Assembly: GCA_021795795.1 (NCBI GenBank)
Contig: JAJYPA010000330.1
Span: 1 to 8,752 of the forward strand
Reading direction: 5' to 3'
DNA: 8,752 nucleotides
Source: Pseudomonadota bacterium
GTDB taxonomy: Bacteria > Pseudomonadota > Gammaproteobacteria > Halothiobacillales > Halothiobacillaceae
Below the pieces are notes generated by a model that did no database searches, had not been told where the DNA came from, and saw only the letters and a program-made list of their open reading frames with translations. The stretch's first letter is position 1, and every line of letters starts with the position of its first letter. The translations under genes were made by a program, and so were the position numbers. This document shows, piece by piece, positions 1-4,793 of the stretch.

Positions 1-118
1 CCTGGTCGCGGTCGCCATCGGGCCCAATCGCGTACGGATTGCCCAGAGGCGACGGGCGGGCGACATAGACCGCATGGCGGCGGTCGTCAGTTTTTGTGTT
101 GAGGATAGTGTGGGTCAT
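1..118 (-). CDS. DUF4326 domain protein, N-terminal part (cut by window edge)
   Basis: This is the first 39 codons of a gene that runs off the left edge. The ATG at 118 overlaps the stop of the 31-aa ORF upstream (ATGA), so translation is probably coupled; I see no separate Shine-Dalgarno (SD) sequence. The readable protein contains VYVARPSPLGNPYAIGPDGDR at about residues 17-37. The pattern 'R-x-[ST]-PLGNP[FY]...G.DGDR' is what I know as the start of the DUF4326 domain, a small domain frequent in phages and mobile elements. DUF4326 has no firmly established reaction that I can cite, so no function is given. The rest of the domain lies outside the window, and the call rests on this N-terminal motif alone. 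Confidence 0.7.
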   Translation of the reverse strand, partial: MTHTILNTKTDDRRHAVYVARPSPLGNPYAIGPDGDRDQ

Positions 119-210
119 TCGTTCAGCAGTTCTAACGATATCGCTCCCGCCGCTTGCGCCTGGATGGAAGCCTGACCTATTTCGGCTCTTTCCTTGATGA
201 TTTTGCTCAC
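115..210 (-). CDS. 31-aa miniprotein linking two genes
   Basis: This short ORF starts at a GTG (210-208) that overlaps the TGA of the 227-aa gene (GTGA). It ends at a TGA (117-115) that overlaps the ATG of the DUF4326 gene (ATGA). A GGAG ribosome-binding site lies 8 bases before the GTG, inside the end of the upstream gene. The protein begins MSKIIKERAEIGQ and continues with an Ala/Gln-rich stretch (ASIQAQAAGAISLELLNE), and it would form one amphipathic helix. Overlap at both ends and a well-placed SD argue that it is translated. It may be a real miniprotein or only a device that carries ribosomes to the next gene. I recognise no family. Confidence 0.55.
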   Translation of the reverse strand: MSKIIKERAEIGQASIQAQAAGAISLELLNE

Positions 211-890
211 GACGTTTTCTCCAGAAACCATCCATCGCTTTCCATCTCGATGCCGCCGTCATCCCGTTCACAGATCATTACGGTGTTCGTCCAGGGCCAA
301 GAACTCTTGTCCACCAGCTTCAGCGTGTCTTCCAGGAATCGCGGCAAGGTCTGCCGCCGATATCGCTGCACAAAAAGGCGATAGGCCGGCCACTTCCCGT
401 ATTGGACGATCCACTCCGGGCCTGCGGCCATCAGCCGGTCCTGGTCTTCCAGAGTGAACGTGCCGCCATGCAGTGTCTCCAGCATATCCTGCGCGGCGGC
501 ATTACAAGAGAGCACGACCCATCCGCATTGCTCGATGAACAGCCGGTCCTCCCTATCCGTTCCGCGTATCTCGGCCAACTGCTGACCAAGAGGCTTGCCG
601 TAGGCATGGAACCCAATATCACCGACCCGGTGCGGCCCAGGCTCTTCGATGATTCCGTACCATGGGTACGAATATCTGGTGGGCGGCGGCATGGGCAGAG
701 GATCCTTGCCGTTCAGCAGCCGCCAGAACAGCGCGGATTTTTCACGCAAATCGTTATAGAAAAACATCTTTTTAGTTTCGCTGTCTCCGCAAAGTTCGTT
801 GAGCACCCGATCATACTCGGCTACCGCGTGGTCCCACCGCGCCAGCAGTTCTGGCGGCAGGCTGTCTTTGCTCTGGAAAAATGTGGGCAT
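207..890 (-). CDS. Hypothetical 227-aa soluble protein
   Basis: I do not recognise this protein. I chose the ATG at 890, which gives MPTFFQSKDSLPPELLARW and has a GGGGA about 11 bases upstream. A TTG at 908 would add six residues but lies inside the preceding gene and has no SD. There is no signal peptide and no membrane segment. The sequence is rich in aromatic residues: a Pro/Tyr-rich stretch at about 66-80 (MPPPTRYSYPWYG), an HAYG at 95-98, and a long hydrophilic C-terminal half with FVQRYRRQ at about 173-180. Only three cysteines are spread through it, so a zinc site is unlikely. It starts 2 bases after the stop of the 64-aa membrane protein and its own stop overlaps the next start, so it belongs to the operon driven from about 2418. 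Confidence 0.75.
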   Translation of the reverse strand: MPTFFQSKDSLPPELLARWDHAVAEYDRVLNELCGDSETKKMFFYNDLREKSALFWRLLNGKDPLPMPPPTRYSYPWYGIIEEPGPHRVGDIGFHAYGKPLGQQLAEIRGTDREDRLFIEQCGWVVLSCNAAAQDMLETLHGGTFTLEDQDRLMAAGPEWIVQYGKWPAYRLFVQRYRRQTLPRFLEDTLKLVDKSSWPWTNTVMICERDDGGIEMESDGWFLEKTS

Positions 891-892
891 CT

Positions 893-1087
893 TCAGTTGG
901 TTCCCCAATCAATGACTTTTACGAAGCCGGCCACGGCCAACAGCCATACTCCGAGGAGCATTAATATCTGTTGCCAGTAATGCACCAATAGCCACCAGTA
1001 ACTCACCGGACCTATAAAACCGCAGGTGACAAACCCAACGACACAAATGGTTGCCAAGACCGCGAAAGGATCAAATTCTATTTCCAT
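893..1087 (-). CDS. Small membrane protein, 64 aa, two predicted TM helices
   Basis: The ATG at 1087 is preceded by AAGG at a spacing of 9. After an acidic N-terminus (MEIEFDPF) there is a hydrophobic segment at about residues 8-27 (AVLATICVVGFVTCGFIG), an aromatic linker (SYWWLLVHYW, 29-38) and a second hydrophobic segment at about 40-58 (QILMLLGVWLLAVAGFVKV). Only a few polar residues follow. This suits a two-helix inner-membrane hairpin with short tails. It lies 12 bases after the preceding membrane-protein gene, so the two may act together. No family was recognised. Size and hydrophobicity would suit a holin-like or conjugation accessory protein, but nothing in the sequence decides between them. 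Confidence 0.7.
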   Translation of the reverse strand: MEIEFDPFAVLATICVVGFVTCGFIGPVSYWWLLVHYWQQILMLLGVWLLAVAGFVKVIDWGTN

Positions 1088-1099
1088 ACGACCAAACCT

Positions 1100-1516
1100 T
1101 CAAAACGGTTCACCGTTACACCCCCCCCCATCTACGTCTGTTGATTTAACTGGCAAGCTGCAAAGCAGCCCCTGGCGTTTTGAAAATGGTGTCCACCAGA
1201 TCAGTTTTTCAGGATGAGCTTGAAAATATTTACCTACTTTCATCGGGACGGCATCAAAAATCTTCTCCCCAACGAAGGCACACATTGGAATGAGCGCGAT
1301 GAACAGCACCCAGGTGACGGGATGCCAGCGGCGAAAAACTGCAGACCAACCGTTGCCATCCTCGTGTATGCGCACCACGCCCAACCACCACAGAATAACG
1401 CCTCGCATAGGGATCGCATCCATCGGCATGCGTTCATAATTAACGCGAAAATTCTGACGCAGCACGGGAAACCCATGCGCATGGAATACTGGTTGGGAGC
1501 GTCGGCGTTGTTTCAC
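1100..1516 (-). CDS. Hypothetical membrane-anchored protein, 138 aa
   Basis: It probably starts at the GTG at 1516, which overlaps the TGA of the Cys-rich gene (GTGA); AAGG lies about 9 bases upstream. The N-terminus is basic (MKQRRR). A short hydrophobic stretch lies at about 36-50 (PMRGVILWWLGVVRI) and a clear transmembrane segment at about 66-86 (PVTWVLFIALIPMCAFVGEKIF). A soluble C-terminal tail follows. Near the 3' end the coding strand has a run of nine G (C9 at 1121-1129 on the plus strand), so the last eight or so residues (GGGCNGEPF end) depend on that tract length. One G fewer would give a longer tail running into the next gene. No family was recognised. Confidence 0.65.
   Translation of the reverse strand: MKQRRRSQPVFHAHGFPVLRQNFRVNYERMPMDAIPMRGVILWWLGVVRIHEDGNGWSAVFRRWHPVTWVLFIALIPMCAFVGEKIFDAVPMKVGKYFQAHPEKLIWWTPFSKRQGLLCSLPVKSTDVDGGGCNGEPF
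1121..1129 (-). repeat. Nine-base homopolymer (poly-G on the coding strand)
   Basis: Nine consecutive C on the plus strand read as nine G in the coding strand of the 138-aa membrane protein, eight codons before its stop. Tracts of this length are prone to slippage. Loss of one base would replace the end with a longer tail overlapping the 64-aa gene; gain of one base gives an immediate TAA. It may be a phase-variable site or merely a sequencing-error hotspot. Confidence 0.6.
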
Positions 1517-1806
1517 TTTTTATCACCCTTGTATGGGACTACATTCCCCAAGTCGTGCTGAACTCCACCACTGTCCCGAAATTCCTTCCACAACATCAGG
1601 TGACCTGGGCAATAGTGGATGTTCGGCGCCACCTCATAAGCATGACTGGCACACAACGGCAAATCACAAGTTCTGCCTTCGCCAACCGGATAATCGCAAA
1701 GGAACCCGCTTACTGCCGCGCATTCCCCTGCGGCGCAATGTGGCCCAAGGTCGCCGCACAGGAACATGGTTCCGCCATCTTTAGTTCGTTCGATGTAGCA
1801 AGGCAT
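1513..1806 (-). CDS. Cys/His-rich zinc-binding-like protein, 97 aa
   Basis: I start it at the ATG at 1806, one base after the stop of the preceding gene, with GGAG 7 bases upstream. An upstream in-frame ATG at 1890 would read through the preceding gene. The protein has cysteines at 3, 17, 24, 29, 37, 47, 52 and 66 and histidines at 23, 55, 64 and 69. The order C24-x4-C29-x7-C37-x9-C47-x4-C52-x2-H55-x8-H64-x-C66-x2-H69 looks like two interleaved zinc sites. The segment CDYPVGEGRTCDLPLCASH followed by HYCPGH resembles small zinc-binding proteins I know from phages and conjugative elements; their role is not established. The last 25 residues are hydrophilic. DNA, RNA or protein binding is possible but not shown. 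Confidence 0.8.
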   Translation of the reverse strand: MPCYIERTKDGGTMFLCGDLGPHCAAGECAAVSGFLCDYPVGEGRTCDLPLCASHAYEVAPNIHYCPGHLMLWKEFRDSGGVQHDLGNVVPYKGDKK

Positions 1807-1807
1807 G

Positions 1808-2173
1808 TCAAGACTCCATTGCTTCCAGCGCCAATGCATGAAACCGTTCAAAAAACAATGGAATAAGCCGATCATAATCAGGTCGGCCAACCAGTGGGAA
1901 TCCGATGGCCTCGTCCAGATGGTCAGTCAAGGACTGTGTGACCTCATGGACCTCACGATACAGTGCGTCCGTTTCCTGAATTGCCTCCGGATCCAACTGC
2001 CCACGATGAACCGCAACATAGAATTGGCAGAGTTCGCGATGTCTGATAGCCTTTTCTACTCCGTCCCAACGACCTTCCTGATGTACCAACAAATAACGGG
2101 CGATAATGGGAGCCAGGTAAATCCGACAGGCTGCGTCAAACCGCAAGTGCATCACCGCTACCAAGTTGGGCAT
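1808..2173 (-). CDS. Hypothetical helical protein, 121 aa
   Basis: The ATG at 2173 overlaps the TAA of the 65-aa gene (TAATG) and has a GGGGG about 6-10 bases upstream, so I reject the longer reading from 2401, which would cover the Cys-rich gene in another frame. The protein is predicted to be mostly alpha-helical (MHLRFDAACRIYLAPIIARYLLVHQ; EAIQETDALYREVHEVTQSLTDHLDEAI; YDRLIPLFFERFHALALEAMES). It is mildly acidic and has no signal peptide; the hydrophobic stretch at about 15-29 is short and interrupted by charge, so it is probably soluble. It lies between two Cys-rich miniprotein genes. No family was recognised. Confidence 0.7.
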   Translation of the reverse strand: MPNLVAVMHLRFDAACRIYLAPIIARYLLVHQEGRWDGVEKAIRHRELCQFYVAVHRGQLDPEAIQETDALYREVHEVTQSLTDHLDEAIGFPLVGRPDYDRLIPLFFERFHALALEAMES

Positions 2174-2370
2174 TACACATCCCCCTGATCCGGGCATCCG
2201 TGGGCCTCTCGCGTCCCGCACAGCCAGCCACGGTTTCGATCCGTGTTGTGATATCCTCGGCCTTGGGTGAAGCTGCCGGGATCGGGGCGCGGCCAATAGC
2301 AGGACTTTCCGGGGCAACTCCGGTCGCAGACGCTTACTGTTTCTTTGAGGTTTCTGTCCCTGATCTTCAT
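2173..2370 (-). CDS. Cys-rich miniprotein, 65 aa, first gene of the left operon
   Basis: The ATG at 2370 has GGGAG 5 bases upstream; a GTG two codons earlier would lie directly on that SD, so ATG is preferred. The predicted transcription start is near 2383, which leaves a leader of only about 13 bases. Cysteines lie at 15, 19, 24, 51 and 59 and histidines at 41 and 57. The CDRSCPGKSCYWPRP segment and the GWLCGTREAHGC segment could each supply half of one zinc site. The middle (PGSFTQGRGYHNTDRNRG) is flexible and basic. As first gene after an operator-covered promoter it could be a small regulator, but no family was recognised. Confidence 0.7.
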   Translation of the reverse strand: MKIRDRNLKETVSVCDRSCPGKSCYWPRPDPGSFTQGRGYHNTDRNRGWLCGTREAHGCPDQGDV

Positions 2371-2381
2371 GACCACTCCCT

Positions 2382-2418
2382 ATATGATTAGTATATAACA
2401 ATCATATCAGACCGTCAA
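2382..2418 (-). promoter_or_regulatory. Sigma70-type promoter with operator over the -10 (left operon)
   Basis: On the minus strand, TTGACG (2418-2413) is followed after exactly 17 bases by TATACT (2395-2390). An 8-bp perfect inverted repeat, ATATGATT (2382-2389) and AATCATAT (2400-2407) on the plus strand, brackets the -10 with a 10-base spacer centred at 2394.5. That position suits a dimeric repressor that blocks polymerase. The -35 overlaps the stop codon of the truncated AAA gene. The segment 2383-2406 matches 6737-6760 at 23 of 24 positions. Confidence 0.75.
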
Positions 2419-2867
2419 ATTCCGCTGGCCTTTCCTACAATCCATTCCCGCCCACGGCAAAGTATCTCTCGTTCCAGATCAGCTATGGATCGTCCATCGC
2501 ACCGCACAGGCATCAAAGCGGCAATGGGCAGCCCAGGATGCCGCGCGGAAAGGCTCTTGGCCAAAGCCTGCACTGTCTCATCAGTCGCCAGCGGCATGTC
2601 TATTTCCATGTCGAAGCGCCGACGCACGGCCCGGTCCAGCAAGTCCGGATGATTGGTGGCGCCCACAAACAATATTCGGTGGTCCAAGCGGTCCATGGCC
2701 AGCAGCAAGGTCGATACGATGCGCGCCTGTTCCCCCACGTCGCTTCGCCCGGGGTTGCCCGACCGTTCCGCCAGGATGGTTTCCATTTCATCCAGAAACA
2801 GCACGCAGGGTTGCCCGGCCAGCCCACCCAGCAGTTTGGTGATCTTTGCACCCGTTTCGCCCATCAT
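2415..2867 (-). pseudogene. AAA ATPase remnant, C-terminal half without Walker A
   Basis: The readable frame starts at ATGATG next to the right end of the IscB element and gives 150 residues. It begins at MMGETGAKITKLLGG, the segment that in AAA ATPases follows Walker A. Walker B is CVLFLDEME (about 21-29, D26 E27). Sensor 1 and the arginine fingers lie in ILFVGATNHPDLLDRAVRRRFD (65-86, N72, R82-R84). A helical tail follows. This type of domain, which I know from 26S/FtsH-like and stand-alone AAA proteins, needs a GxxGxGK[ST] loop to bind ATP. That loop is missing and an in-frame TAA stands two codons before the ATG. No SD is seen. It is therefore probably a broken gene cut by the element insertion or an associated deletion. 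Translation of an inactive fragment cannot be excluded. Confidence 0.8.
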
Positions 2868-2873
2868 GATTTA

Positions 2874-2923
2874 GCGCGGGTACTCCAGCTATAGCGCCGA
2901 GCGTTTAGCTGGAGGTGACGCGC
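2874..2923 (-). repeat. Right-end imperfect palindrome of the IscB element
   Basis: CTCCAGCTA (2883-2891) and TAGCTGGAG (2906-2914) form a perfect 9-bp stem. A further CGC/GCG pair lies inside the loop and an outer GCGCG (2874-2878)/CGCGC (2919-2923) stem closes the structure. Elements of the IS200/IS605 type carry such subterminal hairpins, recognised by TnpA as single strand. It begins 8 bases after the iscB stop. No T-run follows it on the minus strand, so it is not a typical rho-independent terminator. Confidence 0.7.
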
Positions 2924-2930
2924 CGCCTTT

Positions 2931-4310
2931 TTAGTTGTAAACATAACCGTCACTCCTGTGTAAAATGGTCATATACTTCGGGTGAACATCGAATGGCTTC
3001 TCAAAGGCCGGGGTGGACAGGGCGAAGGACGGCCTTGCACGAATGGACACCAGCCCCACATGGATCCCCGCGAATTTTCCTTTGGGTACCACCGCTCTCA
3101 CCATATCCCCAGTCTGCAATCCCCAAGAGAATTTGGCCACCGATTTGTGTCCCACCGGGAATCCGTACTTGTCCAACCGCGCGCGTTGCCGCTCGCCGTG
3201 CCCCTTGGCGCCGATCAGCAAGGGCCGATGATCCGGATTCAATCGCACAGAGGCCCCACTTGCTCCGGCACAAGCGGCGTCAATCCAGTGCCCCTTTGGG
3301 TAATGCTGCTGGCTTCTGTTCCACTTTGTGCGCCCGCCGCTGCCGGTCTCCATCGGCAACCCGGTTTGTTGCAATACCGTGTATAATGTCCAGCGGGTGC
3401 TGTTGACGGCGGCCGCGTCTTTCAGCGGGGCTTTCGCCTGACTCTGTATCCGTTGTAGCCGTGTTTCCTCGTGCGCCTTCCGTTTTGCGATTTTCTTTGT
3501 GTCCTTGCCTGCAAATGCTTTGGCATTCGTCTGCATGCGCCGACGCCGCCCCTTGCTGGTTTTCAGGAACAGGTCCAAGGGCTGTTGACCCTTTTCCTGG
3601 TTGCAGTCGCGGCAGGCGACGGCGAGATTGCTTACCCGGTCGGTGCCACCATTGCCTTTGGGATGAATGTGATCCACCTCCAGAGGCATGTTCTCGGCGT
3701 CGCAATACACGCAGGTCCGACCCCACTTCTCCAGCAGATATTCCTTCACCTCGTACCCGAACAAAGTCCCCTGCTGGTACTCCGTTCCTGAAATTTCCGG
3801 ATTCTCAAGGGCCTGCAGATCGAACTTCACCAGCTCCTGCGAGATGCTGGTTACGGGTGCCCATCGGCAACACCTCGCCACCCAGGTCAAGGTTGTGTCC
3901 ACCCGATGCTGAAGACTTGGTGGTAACCAGCCTTCCGGTCGGGTCCGGTTATCGAACCGCGGTTCCCGGTACCGCAGATTTCCCCGCCGATGCCGCCGAT
4001 GTCCGCACCGCTGCTCCAGCGCCTTGCGAATGGCCGCGCCGCGATGCTCCAGTTCGGCAGCCCAGATCACCGTGGGGCCACGTCTGGCGAACAAAGCCAC
4101 CAAGGCAATGCCGGTGGTTTTGCTGCCCGGATCCAGTTTTTCCGTCAGTTCCTGCTTGTCGCCGCCTTCCCGGTGCTTCAGGATGACGGTGAACGGAAAG
4201 CGCCGGAATACCGCCGCCTTGCCCTCCCGCAACAGTTCCCGCGCCCGCGCCGGGTGGCAGGGCATGAGCGGTTGCCGATTCTTGTCCAATACCAATACTC
4301 TGTTTTGCAT
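2931..4310 (-). CDS. iscB: IscB, omega-RNA-guided nuclease (RuvC + HNH)
   Basis: IscB proteins use an omega-RNA transcribed from just upstream of their gene to cut a guide-matched DNA target; they are the ancestors of Cas9. I start at the ATG at 4310 (MQNRVLVLDKNRQPLMP), with AAGG 8 bases upstream, giving 459 residues. Domains in order: PLMP motif at 14-17; RuvC-I LDPGSKTTGIAL with D60; arginine-rich bridge helix at about 90-122 ending REPRFDNR; RuvC-II SQELVKFD with E159; HNH with CVYC (200-203), EVDHIHPKG (D213, H214) and CRDC (233-236) followed by N238; RuvC-III HWIDAAC with H341 and D344; and a C-terminal domain expected to read the target-adjacent motif. All catalytic and zinc residues are present, so activity is likely. 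The basic linker at about 250-280 is rather long. It is not Cas9: it is far too short and has no REC lobe or CRISPR array. Confidence 0.95.
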   Translation of the reverse strand: MQNRVLVLDKNRQPLMPCHPARARELLREGKAAVFRRFPFTVILKHREGGDKQELTEKLDPGSKTTGIALVALFARRGPTVIWAAELEHRGAAIRKALEQRCGHRRHRRGNLRYREPRFDNRTRPEGWLPPSLQHRVDTTLTWVARCCRWAPVTSISQELVKFDLQALENPEISGTEYQQGTLFGYEVKEYLLEKWGRTCVYCDAENMPLEVDHIHPKGNGGTDRVSNLAVACRDCNQEKGQQPLDLFLKTSKGRRRRMQTNAKAFAGKDTKKIAKRKAHEETRLQRIQSQAKAPLKDAAAVNSTRWTLYTVLQQTGLPMETGSGGRTKWNRSQQHYPKGHWIDAACAGASGASVRLNPDHRPLLIGAKGHGERQRARLDKYGFPVGHKSVAKFSWGLQTGDMVRAVVPKGKFAGIHVGLVSIRARPSFALSTPAFEKPFDVHPKYMTILHRSDGYVYN

Positions 4311-4491
4311 AGTCGCTACCTTTACAGTCTCGGCCTTTTGAGGTGCCGGTAAAGTTTGCCTCGGCAAGGTTATTAAGGCTTTTTACGGATACGGCACTGC
4401 TCGCTACACTCCCAGCTTGCTGTTTAACCGTATCCGACAGAGCCTGGAACTGGCTTTCGACCCGAAGGTCCGCATTCCAGGGTGTCATGAC
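4311..4491 (-). ncRNA. Omega-RNA scaffold upstream of iscB
   Basis: This non-coding leader of about 180 bases, directly before iscB, has the nested stems expected of an omega-RNA. (1) A 7-bp stem CCTGGAA/TTCCAGG (4481-4475 with 4449-4443) encloses GACC-TTCG-GGTC (4470-4459), a UUCG tetraloop. (2) A 9-bp stem CGGATACGG/CCGTATCCG (4436-4428 with 4394-4386) has a 33-base loop. (3) TTGC-CGAG-GCAA lies at 4367-4356. (4) The 5-bp GCCTT/AAGGC pairing (4379-4375 with 4337-4333) encloses that hairpin. In known IscB loci the scaffold directs IscB and carries the guide at its 5' end, so the guide here should be the roughly 16-20 bases above 4491. The ends are inferred, not measured. Confidence 0.8.
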
Positions 4492-4511
4492 CAAAATAAC
4501 GTAGTCCCGAT
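4492..4511 (-). other. Presumed guide segment of the omega-RNA
   Basis: In IscB loci the guide is the sequence immediately 5' of the scaffold, normally the DNA flanking the element's left end. Here that would be the bases read downwards from about 4511 to 4492, just before the 8-bp palindrome GTCATGAC (4491-4484). If the true left end lies further upstream, near 4550-4565, this segment would be internal and constant between copies instead of matching the flank. Confidence 0.4.
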
Positions 4512-4534
4512 ATTTTGAGACTGAGCCCGGTCAA
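4507..4534 (-). promoter_or_regulatory. Possible weak promoter for the omega-RNA
   Basis: TTGACC (4534-4529) is a good -35. After 16 bases comes TATCGG (4512-4507), a poor -10. A start about 7 bases further down would give an omega-RNA with a guide of about 10-16 bases, which fits roughly. The -10 is weak and the RNA may instead be processed from the longer operon transcript. Confidence 0.2.
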
Positions 4535-4567
4535 CCAGAAGCCTTTGGTTTTACCCGCAAGCTTCGC

Positions 4568-4774
4568 CTATAACCCGTTAGGGCTTAGGGGGGAGTGGTT
4601 GACATCCAGGTACACCCGACAGGTAGTTGCCCAAGTCTGCCCTCGCCTTTTCAAAAAGCGGTACAAATTCGGGCTAAATTGAGGCCCGTTGCGTGGGTCG
4701 ATGGCGGCGAGATCGAGACCGTTTTCAATGATATTCACGAATCCATCAATTTGTTTCTCAATGACGTTTTCCAT
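4568..4774 (-). CDS. Hypothetical 68-aa protein after the DUF5131 gene
   Basis: The ATG at 4774 has a GGAGG 5 bases upstream, better than the in-frame ATG at 4786, and it follows the DUF5131 stop by 19 bases. The protein begins MENVIEKQIDGFVNIIENGLDLAAIDPRNGPQFSP and is hydrophilic and partly helical. No family was recognised. Its last nine residues (HSPLSPNGL) come from a low-complexity, inverted-repeat-like stretch (C-run and CCCTAACGGG) close to the left flank of the IscB element. The natural C-terminus may therefore have been lost and replaced. Confidence 0.55.
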   Translation of the reverse strand: MENVIEKQIDGFVNIIENGLDLAAIDPRNGPQFSPNLYRFLKRRGQTWATTCRVYLDVNHSPLSPNGL

Positions 4775-4793
4775 AACAGCCTCCATTCCCTGG

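Larger units (their letters stand above)
2872..4491 (-). mobile_element. IscB (ISC/IS200-IS605-like) element without TnpA
   Basis: The unit comprises an omega-RNA-like leader, iscB and a right-end hairpin. The right boundary is placed near 2872, where the outer stem GCGCG/CGCGC ends and AAA-ATPase coding sequence begins. The left boundary is placed near 4491, at the start of the structured leader. It could extend to about 4550-4565, because short inverted repeats are also present there (AACCA 4533-4537 with TGGTT 4546-4550). No Y1 transposase TnpA lies in the window, so movement would need TnpA in trans or the copy is immobile. It has the same orientation as the surrounding genes. Confidence 0.6.

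Noticed and set aside
402..980. Plus-strand open frame of 192 codons
   Set aside because: Antisense to the 227-aa and 64-aa genes, which have start, overlap and hydrophobicity support. No SD or family motif was seen on this strand.
2174..2401. N-terminal extension of the 121-aa gene to an upstream start
   Set aside because: This part is an out-of-frame reading of the 65-aa Cys-rich gene, and an SD-supported ATG exists at 2173.
2883..2914. Rho-independent terminator after iscB
   Set aside because: The hairpin is strong but is followed on the minus strand by TACCCGCGC, not a T-run; a transposon-end hairpin explains it better.
3461..4186. Long plus-strand open frame of about 241 codons
   Set aside because: It is the antisense shadow of iscB. 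The minus strand encodes a complete IscB with all motifs, whereas this frame is Pro/Arg/Cys-rich with no recognisable domain.
2931..4310. Reading the RuvC/HNH gene as a Cas9 or a simple HNH homing endonuclease
   Set aside because: It lacks the REC lobe and a CRISPR array, has the PLMP motif and bridge helix of IscB, and is only 459 residues.
4311..4367. Upstream start of iscB adding 19 residues
   Set aside because: These codons cover the 3' part of the omega-RNA, and IscB proteins typically begin close before the PLMP motif, as at 4310.
3949..4494. Open frame through the omega-RNA starting at the ATG in the GTCATGAC palindrome
   Set aside because: It runs through the structured leader and then out of frame inside iscB. 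Its product has no domain and the leader's base-paired stems explain the sequence.
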